NCBI RefSeq assembly: GCF_028554725.1
Contig: NC_071669.1
Location: 10,068,501 to 10,132,500, forward strand
From: Zeugodacus cucurbitae
Lineage: Eukaryota > Arthropoda > Insecta > Diptera > Tephritidae
Reading direction: 5' to 3'
DNA: 64,000 nt
The notes beneath the pieces are model-generated. The model made no database searches. It saw only the letters and a list, made by a program, of their open reading frames with translations, and was not told where the DNA came from. The number at the start of each line of letters is the position of its first letter. Positions within the stretch are counted from its first letter, which is position 1. This document shows positions 1-11,110 of this stretch, in pieces. The position numbers were made by a program, and so were the translations under genes.

Positions 1-443
1 AGAGGTTCGAGTTATGGAAGTTCAACTGTATGTATGTATATGTATGCATATATTTATGCTTTGAACAAATCTATTAAATGTATAACTATTTTTTATAACT
101 GTTTCATATATAACTATTTTAATTGTATAATTGTATCATATTTTAATACTTCTGATAAAATATATTTTATTCGACTTCGATAATTTCTTTGCACAACCTT
201 AATGTTTTATACCTATGAGTTTAATTTATATTGCACCAAGCTCGTATTTAACTTGCAATCTTGTTATGACGAGATAAGGTTATTAAAGTAGTAACGTAAG
301 TCTATTTATAAACATACATACATATGTATGTACATATGTAACGGTTAAGGTTCCTGCATATTTGTAACTGCCAGTAAATTTCCATTACAATATAAAAATA
401 AATTTCTTCTTATTATTATTAAAGTGCCCACTTGTGATAAAGG
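1..443. other. AT-rich spacer, no gene seen
   Basis: No open frame with recognisable content. It holds short TATG/ACAT simple-sequence stretches around 30-60 and 306-342 and otherwise unremarkable AT-rich DNA. Confidence 0.6.
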
Positions 444-445
444 TA

Positions 446-782
446 TTAGGTCTACAATTTTGCTTCCGCCTTTTTCCAATAGATGTCTCTAGGGTCAAGC
501 ACTGGTCGATTAAATCGTTTTATATCGATCTTGGACATTTGTGTCAACATTAACCCAATAAAATATTTGTAGAGATCTGTTTGCATCCCAAACTTATTCT
601 CAACTGAAAATGTCACTTTTTGAGCCGAATTCTCGATATTTGCGGGAAATTTTGATTTCCAAGAAAAGTGCGGCTGAAGCTCATCGAATGCTTTCGGATA
701 CTTACGGTGAAGCTGTCCTAAGTGAAAAGAAACCTTAAATTTACAAAAAAAAAAAATCGGCGGAAGCAAAGTTGTAGACCAA
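446..782 (+). mobile_element. Internally deleted mariner element (MITE, 337 bp)
   Basis: The ends form an inverted repeat of about 22 bp. The left end reads GGTCTACAATTTTGCTTCC from 449, and the reverse complement of the right end reads GGTCTACAACTTTGCTTCC ending at 780. Both ends are flanked by TA (444-445 and 783-784), the target-site duplication of the Tc1/mariner superfamily. Only a 42-codon remnant of the transposase start survives inside, so the copy cannot move itself and would need a transposase supplied in trans. Confidence 0.75.
610..738 (+). pseudogene. mariner transposase N-terminal remnant (42 codons)
   Basis: An ATG-initiated frame ending in TAA reads from the left half of the MITE. 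It contains SKKSAAEAHRMLSDTYGE, which resembles the first helix-turn-helix of mariner transposases (typically SKK.AAEAHR.L...YGE.ALS). The rest of the DNA-binding domain and the whole DDD catalytic domain are missing; the frame runs into the right terminal repeat. It is not expected to be functional. Family assignment is by recognised motif, not by search. Confidence 0.65.
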
Positions 783-784
783 TA

Positions 785-1904
785 TAATATAAATTTTGTA
801 GGCAATTAAACCTAACCTAGCATAAGCTGGATAAGAATAACCCTTATATGCTATTAAACCTAACCTTAAGAATATTAGTTGGACAGCTTTGCTTCATAAC
901 GTGCCAATAACTGATTAAGTTGAGCTTTTATTGACCTTGACCTATTACTATTAGCATTTTTCGGGCGCAACTTTCTTTTGTATTTTTTTTTTTGAGACAG
1001 AGACTTTCTTTATATGCGAATTTTCCGAAGCAAACTACTTCAAACTAACGAATTCATTTTACAAACACGTGTTTTGTTCAATCAATTGTGAAACCGCTTT
1101 ATCTGGTCACCCACTAATTGATGAGATAAAGAGAAGCTTGGCTTGCCTGTAGGCAAGAGATATATGTATCTCTTCCAATTTGTTTATGCATGTACGTAGG
1201 TATGCACAAATGTCAATATGCAAAGTTTTCCAGATAATTTGTTGTTAATTAAATTATATATAGTATTTATCGCATGCATGAAAAGCGCTTGTCATCATAA
1301 CAGCTGTCGTTTCATTTATTTATTAAGTGGATATTTATTTATATATACATACATATGTATTTCTATATCTTGATGCTACCTGTTACAAAGTAATTGAATC
1401 TATATAAATAAGAATATAAGTTGTTTATATGGATATTTAATTCGAAATTTGTAGAAGTCGTAATATAAATATTATATATGACACATGTATACACGACTAA
1501 ATATATATTAGGGTGTGTCTTATTTTTTAATTTTAGCTAAATTATAGGTATCAGTTTGTCGTTGGACTGAAATAAAGTTAGTTTTTACAAAGCAGGTGCT
1601 CTCAGTCGCTCTCTGAATCCATTTATTCCAACAGAAAATAATCTCATAGGATATATTGGCAATTTCGAAAGCTTTTAGAATTCTTAATTTGAAGTATAAG
1701 CTTATACTTTTAGTTATTAGAGGGGGAAATATATTTAAAATCTGTCGCATAGAATAGCCGTTATGAAAAAACTGTCAAATTGGCAATTCAAAAAAGTGCT
1801 CAAATAACTAATTACCACAAATTAGTCAAGGGATTTGTAAAAAAATTATGAAAATATACAATTAATTTTCATAAAAAATATTCAAAATAATTTTGATTGA
1901 ATTA
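785..1904. other. Spacer, no gene seen
   Basis: AT-rich DNA with two near-copies of ATTAAACCTAACCT (806 and about 852) and no coding signal. A short reverse-strand open frame at 1520-1750 has no recognisable motif and is probably chance. Confidence 0.55.
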
Positions 1905-1906
1905 TA

Positions 1907-2850
1907 ACGGGTGATTTTTTTGAGGTTAGGATTTTCATGCATTAGTATTTGACAGATCACGTGGGATTTCAGACATGGTGTCAAAGAGAAAGATGCTCAG
2001 TATGCTTTGACATTTCATCATGAATAGACTTACTAACGAGCAACGCTTGCAAATCATTGAATTTTATTACCAAAATCAGTGTTCGGTTCGAAATGTGAAA
2101 TCCGCTTTTTTATCGACAAATTTTGTTCAGCGATGAGGCTCATTTCTGGTTGAATGGCTACGTAAATAAGCAAAATTGCCGCATTTGGGGTGAAGAGCAA
2201 CCAGAAGCCGTTCAAGAACTGCCCATGCATCCCGAAAAATGCACTGTTTGGTGTGGTTTGTACGCTGGTGGAATCATTGGACCGTATTTTTTCAAAGATG
2301 CTGTTGGACGCAACGTTACGGTGAATGGCGATCGCTATCGTTCGATGCTAACAAACTTTTTGTTGCCAAAAATGGAAGAACTGAACTTGGTTGACATGTG
2401 GTTTCAACAAGATGGCGCTACATGCCACACAGCTCGCGATTCTATGGCCATTTTGAGGGAAAACTTCGGAGAACAATTCATCTCAAGAAATGGACCCGTA
2501 AGTTGGCCACCAAGATCATGCGATTTAACGCCTTTAGACTATTTTTTGTGGGGCTACGTCAAGTCTAAAGTCTACAGAAATAAGCCAGCAACTATTCCAG
2601 CTTTGGAAGACAACATTTCCGAAGAAATTCGGGCTATTCCGGCCGAAATGCTCGAAAAAGTTGCCCAAAATTGGACTTTCCGAATGGACCACCTAAGACG
2701 CAGCCGCGGTCAACATTTAAATGAAATTATCTTCAAAAAGTAAATGTCATGAACCAATCTAACGTTTCAAATAAAGAACCGATGAGATTTTGCAAATTTT
2801 ATGCGTTTTTTTTTTAAAAAAAGTTATCAAGCTCTTAAAAAATCACCCTT
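1907..2850 (+). mobile_element. rosa-type (DD41D) mariner relic, 944 bp
   Basis: The element is bounded by a 14-bp inverted repeat, ACGGGTGATTTTTT at 1907-1920 and AAAAAATCACCCTT at 2837-2850 (13 of 14 positions pair), and by TA duplications at 1905-1906 and 2851-2852. It encodes a transposase with both ends preserved but an internal deletion. The spacing between the second and third catalytic aspartates is 41 residues, the hallmark of the DD41D (rosa) clade known from tephritids. A poly(A) signal, AATAAA, lies at 2770-2775 just after the transposase stop. Confidence 0.85.
2020..2743 (+). pseudogene. DD41D mariner transposase, internally deleted and frameshifted
   Basis: Two blocks are visible. 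An ATG at 2020 starts MNRLTNEQRLQIIEFYYQ, the beginning of the helix-turn-helix DNA-binding domain, which stays readable to about 2110. The second block lies in another frame from 2126 to the stop at 2741-2743 and holds the catalytic core: FSDEAHFW (first Asp), WFQQDGATCHTA (second Asp) and SCDLTPLDYFLWG (third Asp, 41 residues after the second). The stretch normally joining these blocks, probably more than 100 residues, is absent, so most of the DNA-binding domain is lost. The catalytic block itself has no stop codons over about 205 residues, which suggests a fairly recent insertion. The copy should be non-autonomous. Confidence 0.85.
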
Positions 2851-2972
2851 TATTAACTTTAATATAGCTTGAAATGCAAAAAGCTATTTTCGATCTAACC
2901 AGTGTATATTACTTTCAAAAATATCAATAAAAATAAAAACAATAAAAACTTTGATACAAACAATATAAAAAA

Positions 2973-3715
2973 CAAGAAAAATCGTTAATTTCGGCTGTAC
3001 CGAAACTAATATACCCTTCACAGGTGCATTTCTTTTAGTAACTATGTGTTTAAGCAAATCTAAAGACGTAAGAAAAAGTAAGTAAAAAAAAAGAAAAGTT
3101 TTCCATACAAGCCATTGATTCCGATCGTTCAGTTTGTATGGCAGCTATATGCTAAAGTGAACCGATCTGAACAATTTTTTCGGAGATTAAATCATTTCTA
3201 TGAGCAATAACTCACACCAAATTTCGTGAAGATATGTAGTAAAATGCGGAAGTTTTCCATACAAGCCCTTGATTCCGATCGTTCAGTTTGTATGGCAGCT
3301 ATATGCTATAGTGAACCGATCTGAACAATTTTTTCGGAGATTAAATCATTTCTATGAGCAATAACTCACACCAAATTTCGTGAAGATATGTAGTAAAAAG
3401 CGGAAGTTTTCCATACAAGCCCTTGATTCCGATCGTTAAGTTTGTATGGCAGCTATATGAAATAGTGGTCCGATATCGGCAGTTCCGACAAATGAGCAGC
3501 TTCTTGAAGAGAAAATATCATCTGCAAAATTTCAAAACGATATCTTAAAAACTGAAGGACTAGTTCGTATATATACAGACAGACAGACGGACATGGCTAA
3601 ATCGACTCAGTTCAACATACTGATCATGTATATATATACTTTATAGGGCCTCCGACGCTTCCTTCTGGCTGTTACAAACTTCGTGACAAACTTAATATAC
3701 CCTGTTCAGGGTATA
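2973..3715 (-). mobile_element. Family A rolling-circle-like (Helentron/HINE-like) element, copy A1
   Basis: Read on the reverse strand, the element starts with the 20-bp palindrome at 3696-3715 (TATACCCTG arms) and ends with a hairpin (CTTCGG-type arms, here degraded to 2990-3004) followed by CTTG in T-rich DNA. TATACCC occurs again in inverted orientation near the hairpin end, forming a sub-terminal inverted repeat. This arrangement, with internal tandem repeats and no coding capacity, matches non-autonomous Helentron-associated elements. Copies A2 and A3 in this window confirm the boundaries. The assignment to rolling-circle elements is inferred from architecture. Confidence 0.6.
3098..3480 (-). 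repeat. 154-bp tandem repeat inside family A copy A1
   Basis: The phrase GTTTTCCATACAAGCC recurs at 3098, 3252 and 3406, exactly 154 bp apart. The first two units are almost identical over their full length. The third is partial and diverges after about 50 bp into the right-hand body of the element. The same 154-bp spacing is seen in copy A3 (54188 and 54342). Confidence 0.85.
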
Positions 3716-4039
3716 ATAATTAATAAAAAAATATTTTCTGCATGACCACCCTAATATGCTGAATTTTATATACAATATATAAAGTACATATGAATTTATC
3801 ATGCATGTGTGGGTAGATAACAGTATGCATACGGTATGCCAACTTGTTTGTTGTGCCGGGCAACGCATAATAAAATAAAGCAGGAAAAACTGGCAAAACA
3901 AAGCCGGTGATGTCTACAAAGCACTTAAGTACCGGCTATCTACTGTTGCTCAATTTAGTATGCGCTCGCATTTCGCGTTGAACAGTTAATTAAAATCGAT
4001 TTAAATTCTTTACTAAGTTAAATTGAATACATTTTGAAA

Positions 4040-4865
4040 ATGTTCAACTTGGAGCGTTGGTCAAATTGCACAGCTGTGGTGACCGGTGCCAGTTCGGGCA
4101 TTGGTGTTGCCGTTGTCAAGGACTTGCTGAAGGCGAATATGCGCGTTGCTGGCTTGGCCAGGCGCAAGGAACGCATGGAAGAATGGCGTGCTACATTGCC
4201 GGAAGATGAGCAGAAACGTTTTCATCCCGTCGCCTGTGATGTCTCCTCATTGGAGTCCGTGAATGAAGCATTCGATTGGGTCATTAAGAATTTGAGCGGT
4301 GTCGATGTGTTGATTAATAATGCTGGTATTTTTAATACCGGTCAAGTCACCGAAATGGATCCAGCCGAATTGCAACAAGTGTTGCAAACAAATGTCATGG
4401 GTGTGGTCTATTGCACGCAACGCGCTTTCCGCTCCATGCAGGATCGCAGTGTTGATGGTCATGTGGTGATCATTAATAGTGTTTTGGGACATTATTTGCC
4501 ACAATTGGATCCACAAACGCCACCCTCTTCCAATTTGTATGCGCCCAGTAAATATGCGTTGACCGCTTTGACGGAGGTGTATCGTCAGGAGTTCCGAGGA
4601 TTGGGTACCAGAGTGAAAATCACTGTGAGTATAAAGTGTCATATATTCTATACATTACACGTGCTAATATGAGTATATTATTGCTATTTCGCAGAGTGTC
4701 AGTCCCGGCTTGACCGATACGGATATTGTGGCTGCACGTTCGCGTGGCGGTAAGAAGCCTATACTGCAATCAGAAGACGTTTCTCGCTGTGTTGCTTTTA
4801 CTCTGTCGACACCAGCTCATATGCAGGTACATGAGATTACTGTGAAACCAATGTTGGGCGAATAG
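4040..4865 (+). CDS. Short-chain dehydrogenase/reductase, farnesol-dehydrogenase-like (251 aa, two exons)
   Basis: This is the only convincing host gene. Exon 1 is 4040-4624 and exon 2 is 4695-4865. The 70-bp intron has a consensus donor (GTGAGT) and a CGCAG acceptor and sits between codons 195 and 196 (phase 0). The protein is a classical SDR with a Rossmann fold: TGASSGIG cofactor loop at 15-22, ARRK at 40-43 (basic residues that favour NADP(H)), NNAG at 93-96, and the catalytic tetrad Asn118, Ser147, Tyr167 and Lys171 (YAPSK). The PG motif is at 199-200. No signal peptide or membrane segment is seen, so it is probably cytosolic. Length is typical for the family (about 250). The closest insect relatives act as farnesol or retinol-type alcohol dehydrogenases; the substrate here is inferred from family and is unproven. 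The ATG in GAAAATG is chosen because it gives the normal N-terminus. Confidence 0.92.
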
Positions 4866-4975
4866 AATGTGATTCAAGTGGAAAAAATATGTGCATAATG
4901 CATATTCGTAGATATTACAGTCAAGTTCAAAGCTATCGGCTTCTATAGTTGTTAAAATGTGAAATATTCATACTA

Positions 4976-4981
4976 AATAAA
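4976..4981 (+). promoter_or_regulatory. Poly(A) signal of the SDR gene
   Basis: AATAAA lies 111 bp after the stop codon and is followed by an A-rich stretch. It gives a short 3' UTR that ends before the Helitron at 5114. Confidence 0.6.
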
Positions 4982-5113
4982 AGTAAAAAACAAACATAAA
5001 TATATGTTTTTGAACAAATCAGGTTTTTTTGAAATCTTGATTACCAATCTTTCGTAAGGTTCAGAATTATCATTAATGATATTAAGGAGATGCGAAGAAG
5101 CAGGGATTCGAGA

Positions 5114-5677
5114 TCTATACTACTGTTATAAAGAGGAAAGATTTGTATGAATGTTTGTAATGAATTAACTCAAAAACTACTGTGCCGATTTCTAAAATTT
5201 TTTCAGCATTAGAAAGCTACATTCACCCTGAGTAACATAGGCAATAGTACCCAGGTGAGGGTATCAAAAAGACTCCATGATGGAGAATCTTAATCTGAAA
5301 CTGAAAATCGTCTTGCAAATCATTCTCTTCGCATCCCAATCGCTTGCCAGAGCTGAACAAAATTTTAAAACCTGCCAAGTACGCGCTTGAGAGTCGAGTA
5401 CGGAGCGTGTGCAACGGCTTGAAGAACAAAATATTAGGCCAACACCTTCATAATCAGAGAGAAAGACAACGGACACAAAGGACTAGAGGTCGTAATCAAG
5501 TTTAAGCTCATCGCAAATAAAATATAATCCTCATTTTACTTTTTTTTAAATGAACTCACGTAAGAAACGGCAAAGTACATACATACATATGTATGGGAGA
5601 GTGTATATAAATGTGTAAAAACTTATAACTTTTGAAATGTTTGTTTAAGACCGTGCGAAGCCGGAGTGGTCTGCTAG
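5114..5677 (+). mobile_element. Non-autonomous Helitron, 564 bp
   Basis: The element begins with TCTATACTA and ends with CTAG at 5674-5677. It sits between a host A (5113) and a host T (5678), the standard Helitron insertion site. A GC-rich sequence with GACC...GGTC arms at 5649-5671 lies immediately before the end, as expected for the 3' hairpin, although its stem is weak. The body contains the phrase CTACTGTGCCGATTT, common in insect Helitron derivatives. No Rep/helicase coding remains. It lies about 130 bp beyond the poly(A) signal of the SDR gene. Confidence 0.75.
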
Positions 5678-5767
5678 TCTTTTATGAAATAGAGGATAGA
5701 AGTCAGTCAAATATTGTAACTAATTTGATTTTCTTTGATTAGGAGAGAAGTTATTAATTTATATTAA

Positions 5768-7067
5768 GGGGGAAGGGAGCCTGCTTTAGAGGCTTCAAAA
5801 AATAGTCTACCCAAACTATCCAAGAATGTGTCCCTAAAATTTCAGAAGCAAATTCAAACTATTTTTGGAGTTACAGGAAAAATAGTGAGGAAACGCGCTT
5901 TTTGTAGATTTTTCATTTTTACGATTTTTCGTAATCGAAACCAGACCAAATTTATTGTATTCGGCTTTAAATTCTCTTCTGGTTGAACCTAAAAACCTTA
6001 AGAAAGTTATGATTAACCCACTTTTTAAACAATCTGAAGTGAATTTAAAGAAAACAAGAAAAAACGTTAACTTCGGCTGTACCGAAGCTAATATAACCTT
6101 CACAGTTGCATTTCTTTTAGTAACTATGTGTTTAAGCAAACCTAAAGACGTAAGAAAAAGTATGTACAAAAAAAAGAAACATTTTACTAATTATTTTCAG
6201 CCGGGTTATTTACTAGAAACATTAAGGTTATATAGTTAACCTATCAGAACAATTTCTTCGGAGATTATATTATTACCTTAAGAAGTTCAAATTTCGTGAA
6301 GATACCACGTCAAATGCGAAAATTTTCCATACAAGCCATTGATTCTGATCGTTCTATAAACAATAGCTCACATCAAATTTCGTGTAGATATGTAGTAAAA
6401 TGCAGAAGTTTTCCATACAAGCACTTGATTCCGATCGTTCAGTTTGTATGGCAGCTATATGCAATAGTGAACCGATATCGGCAGTTCCGACAAATGAGCA
6501 GCTTCTTGAAGAGAAAATATCATCTGCAAAATTTCAAAACGATATCTTAAAAACCGAAGGACTAGTTCGTATATATACAGACGGACAGACAGACGGACAT
6601 GGCTAAATCGACTCAGTTCAACATACTAATCATTTATATATATACTTTATAGAGTCTCCGACGCTTCCTTCTGGGTGTTACAAACATCGTGTCTGTTCAG
6701 GGTATAAAAAATTATTTTTTTTTTAGTTTGCGAAAAGTTTTTGAATTTCTCACTTATTGTTTGATTTTCTTTGTTTAACTAGAAGCTGTACTATTATAAA
6801 TTGAAAATTTTTTTGGTTTTTTTATTTCAGATGGAAATTGCGACCTGCATCTTTCCTGTCGCACAACACATGCACACTCGAGGCGCCTCGGCTAAAAGCT
6901 TGTACCAGGCATAATATGACATATATTTTAATGAAAAAATTTGAGAAGACTGTTGAAATATATAACAATAAAACCTGAAAGTTTCATTTCAATCGAATAT
7001 TTCTTTCCTTCCCAAAAAAGTCTTCAGAAAATCGATTTTTTTGAAGCTTCTAAAGAAGGCTCCCACC
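5768..7067. mobile_element. TTAA-flanked inverted-repeat element carrying a nested family A copy
   Basis: The left end (GAGCCTGCTTTAGAGGCTTC, 5777-5796) and the reverse complement of the right end (GAGCCTTCTTTAGAAGCTTC) match closely, giving an imperfect terminal inverted repeat of about 30 bp. Both ends abut TTAA (5764-5767 and 7068-7071), the target duplication of piggyBac-type elements. Family A copy A2 (6055-6706) lies within it; without that insertion the element would be about 650 bp. No transposase is recognisable. The piggyBac link rests only on the TTAA flanks. Confidence 0.5.
6055..6706 (-). mobile_element. Family A rolling-circle-like element, copy A2
   Basis: This is the same family as A1. 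The hairpin end is at the left (CTTCGGCTGTACCGAAG at 6071-6087, a six-bp stem) and the right palindrome is partly lost (only CTGTTCAGGGTATA remains). It is shorter than A1 because one 154-bp unit and part of the body are missing. It is inserted inside the TTAA-flanked element. Confidence 0.6.
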
Positions 7068-7071
7068 TTAA

Positions 7072-10000
7072 TAAGTATTTATGTATACTCGTAAAGTTTC
7101 AAACATTCCAGAAGTCTAAAAAAATAAAATTAAAAATGTTTTTTACGTAAACTAATTAAACTCTGTACTAAAAATTATCAATTTCACAAGTGAAATTACA
7201 CCACTTTAAAAAATATAAATTTAAATACAACAACAATATGTAACTACCAAAATCTAATGGAATGATTTCCTTGTTATCTAATCTTTCACCTTTTTACTAT
7301 AGTGTAGATATAGCGACTAATTGATCTAGTGCGTATAGTGGCAGATTATCATTTAATTATTTGAGACTATAAATAAATACATATGTAAACATGTTTTTGA
7401 ATAGCGCTCACTCTTAGCCAAATAATGTCAGTCATTCTTTAAGTATGTACATATGTCTTTGATATGTAAAAGCCTTTTGTAAAGCCCAAACTATATACAA
7501 GCTATGGAGAGTATTGCATATATTTAGGTAGGGTAAAGTTTCGTAACCTAGAAATATATCTTCAATCATGTAGTTGGTAAAATCGAATTCTTTCCCAAGA
7601 ATACCAAATACTATATTACTTATTAATTTGATTTTGAGCGTATGAGAGCATAAATGCATTTTGAAATATTTAACTGCATACCTCGTAAGGACTTATCTTG
7701 ACAGTCCGAAGGCTACGGGCTGACATTGTTGGGCTTTTTGAATTTCATGTAAAATATTTGAGGATTTTATTACCTAATAAAGTCTTGCTAATATAAGTAA
7801 CTCTAACACGCATTTGATTTCACATACTTTTTCCTAGCGTTGATGGATGTAGATATGGCGACATGTACATAGTTATTGCTTAAGGTGCCATCAAACTTCT
7901 GTATTCGCCGAGAACTTTGTTGCAAATTTATTCCTTTCCATATATGTACTCCATGTAAAACTCGTTACCAATCTTTATTTGACCACTGAGTCAACGATCT
8001 GCAGCGCCACTTAATATGATTTTGCACACTTGCTGACTTCCCATTCAGAGTCATTAGACACTTCTCCATAGGAACTACTTTTAATTCAAATTTGACTTGA
8101 ACACTAAAACACTGAATTAATTCTCTAACGCTTATCACTTTGTGCTCGTATTGCTTTTAATACATTACTTTTTACTATTTATTAATATAAATTATTGAAT
8201 TAATGTAAATTTCAAACAATTCTTGCAAAACCATCGCCTAAAATTGAAATACCGCGAAGACAGCTTCCTGTCAGTGAAAAGCGAGTTGCCACACTACAAA
8301 TACAATTACACTCAACGATGAAATATTTCAATTACTTTGCTGTTTCTGTTTTATAGTAACATGTTATTTTTTGTCTAAAAACTTTCAAAATGTAAAAATA
8401 CAAAATTCATTTAATTTTTCTAATTTGAAACAAGCACTTCAATAAAAAATTCTTATTTGCAGCACACTATCCAATTGGTTTTAGCTTTTCAAACTGTTTC
8501 AGCTGTAACACATGCAACAGTTTGAGTGCTCTTGTAAATAGCATTAAACAGCTGTTTCCCGCAATTTTTGCGCATCGTTCGGAAATGAATTTACGGGTTG
8601 AAAGCATTACATTTGGTGAATGTCGTAAAAAATAGACAAAATATACTTTAAAAATGTGAGTATTGCATATATTAATGTCTGAGTGTAGTAAATAAACATA
8701 TAAATATGAATTTAGGACAAATGTACATGCTTTTTCATCAAAAAGTGGGCTAGCGCTCATCTGCGGCTGGCTGCACAACGAATTGCAATATTCTCCCTAC
8801 TTTTAACGGCTACCAGTAGGAAGTTGGTAGGAAAGCAATTGTAAGTGCATGATTTTTATATTGTACAACTTATTGAAACTATTTAATGCTTTTATTTCAG
8901 CGAATTTGTCTTTTGAATGCCGCCACACCAAATCCATAGAGCTAGTTTAAAATGGATTGTAATTATGTGTGTCTGTGCAGCAGTAAAGTTGTGGTATAGT
9001 GATAATTAAAAACTGCTTGAATTTCTATTACACAAATTCAATGACCATTACAAAATCCAATTAATAAACGGCAAGCTGATGGGTTACCGACCGCTGCCTG
9101 GCTATCTGCAGCCCTAAGGTTCCATATAAAATAGGCTGCAGGCTACATTTACCTGCGGCATTATTAATTTGCATGTTAAGCATCACTTGTGCGTTGTCTA
9201 GTGATTGCAGTTTGCATAAATTAAACAGTGTTATGGATTTTTTTTTCGAAATTCTATGCGCTACTGTGCAGATTTATGCTGTAATATGTATAGTACGCTG
9301 TTGCGGCAGTAATTAAATTGCACGGGTGGCAAAAATGAAATCACGGCGCTGCAATATTAACGGCGGCATATTAATGATTGTGGTTTGGATGTGTAAATTG
9401 AAAGGTTTGTTGGTTTTTTCGTTGATGTAGCATGTATTTTTGAAAAATAGTAGTTGGAACGTGCAATTTAATTACTTTTTTATTTACAAATAAATTAATT
9501 TACAGACATTTTTATTTTCAGCGTAAAATTTAACAAGAATAAAAATATGAAATGAAAAATTTATATACGTAAGCTTTCAATAATACTTCATCATCAAGAA
9601 TTAAAGCATATAATTGCACCACATCAGCTCATTATGTTGAAATACACGTAAGTTTTCATATTTCATTAAATTTGTATAAATATTTTGGGGATATTGGAAA
9701 TATTATGAAGCAAATTAAGTCTACGAAGAACTATTGTCGCTCTCCAAAAACACTTTGCAGTTAAAGGTATATATTTTTTATCAAATCGGTATAAAAATAA
9801 GGAGTTGCTTCAACAGGTTGAATGTTTTCTGATCGAAAATGTAGTTTTTATCAAAATTCTACTAAATTAAGGTATTAAATAAATTTAATTTAAATTTTAT
9901 GTAGTTGCTTGGTATCACCATTTTATATTTCCATTGCATAGTCAAATGCAATCTAATAGCCTGCAACTACAACTTTTAGCTAGCTACGCAAAGCGCTAAT

Positions 10001-10120
10001 TAGCATGTAAATTTAAATCCGATCAGCTTTGTAAAAGCTAAGTGTATGCATGCAAGTCGCGTGCTAGAGCATTAAGGCACTAGCCAAAGGGGTTATAAAA
10101 AATGCCAAAATAACAAAATT
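7072..10120. other. Gene-free AT-rich DNA
   Basis: About 3 kb with no supported gene, RNA or mobile element. Open frames here are short, lack motifs and have the composition of chance frames. Splice-acceptor-like tracts occur at about 8450, 8898 and 9518, but no coding stretch follows them, so no exon is called. Confidence 0.55.
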
Positions 10121-11110
10121 AATGCTCATTATACTTTAACATATTACGCTTGCCGAGCACGCCCTGTGGCACATATTGTAATTGCAAGCATTAAGCGGGC
10201 TGCCACAAACATACACATTGTAAGCGCGCCGGCAAAGCAGCCACAAGGATAACGAAATGCAGGCACACATACACACACACAAACAAATATACTTATTAAT
10301 GTATGTGTATGTATGTATGTTTGTTGCATGCATGCAAGTGTGTGTGTGTGTGCACTCAAGCCAAAGCGTATAATTGCCACAACCAAAGCTGCAGTCGGCG
10401 AGCGCGCGTTGCACACAAAGGACGCGTCGAAATGTGGTCGTAAGCGTTGCTGTGGACGACGCTGCCACCGCCAACGCCACCGCCCTTTTGCTGTCATTTT
10501 TTCCCAGCCAAACTCCACACATTTTGTGCCAGTATCTGTTGGAATTTATACAAACTGCCACCGGAAGCACTTGAGCAACGCCTTTGTATGCGCACACATG
10601 GCATTGCATAGCCTTGGTATGGCATGGCATGGCATGCACTCACGCATGCACACACACATGCGAGCACTTATGCGATTTTTTGTTTTTTTTTCTTTTTTTG
10701 TATGCAGAAATATACTTATGTAATACGCATAAACGTGTGTGGGCGTAACTGACATGCTCGCCGCTTTTGTATGTCAGCTCATCGCTTAAGTGCATTCATT
10801 TCATTTTCTTTGCTCATTTTTCTTCGCTTTGTGTTGCTGCTGCATTTGTGAATCCCCATTGCAAATTTTCCACCCTCAAATGCAATGCGTTGTGCGGTGG
10901 CTGCAGGCAAACACATGTGTGTGGGAGTGTGGGTGTGGTTATCTAATTTCGTTTGACACGCATCAGCACCATTTTTAGTGTTGTTGCTGTTGCTGCTGCG
11001 AGTGGTGTTGTGAAGGTCAGCTTTGTGGAATGTAAATTGCAAAATTATAGTAAAGAAAACAAAAACGCTCGAAATTGAAAAATAAAAAAAAAAAAAATGT
11101 TGCAAGCCAT
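10121..11110. other. Simple-sequence-rich, less AT-rich DNA without a supported gene
   Basis: This contains CA/GT runs (10264-10290, 10336-10352), TATG repeats (10304-10320) and a GGCAT repeat (10618-10636). Open frames occur on both strands at once, up to 167 codons, and translate to Cys/His/Thr-rich simple sequence. That is what CA/GT and TGCATG-rich DNA gives by chance. No exon is called. Confidence 0.5.

Noticed and set aside
1508..1530. Possible MITE end (TTAGGGTGTGTCTTATTTTT)
   Set aside because: No inverted partner found within several kilobases.
4247..4642. 131-codon reverse-strand open frame
   Set aside because: Antisense to the SDR exon; the + strand carries all family motifs.
10136..10723. 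Overlapping open frames of 124-167 codons on both strands
   Set aside because: CA/GT and TGCATG-rich simple sequence; Cys/His/Thr-rich output with no domain.
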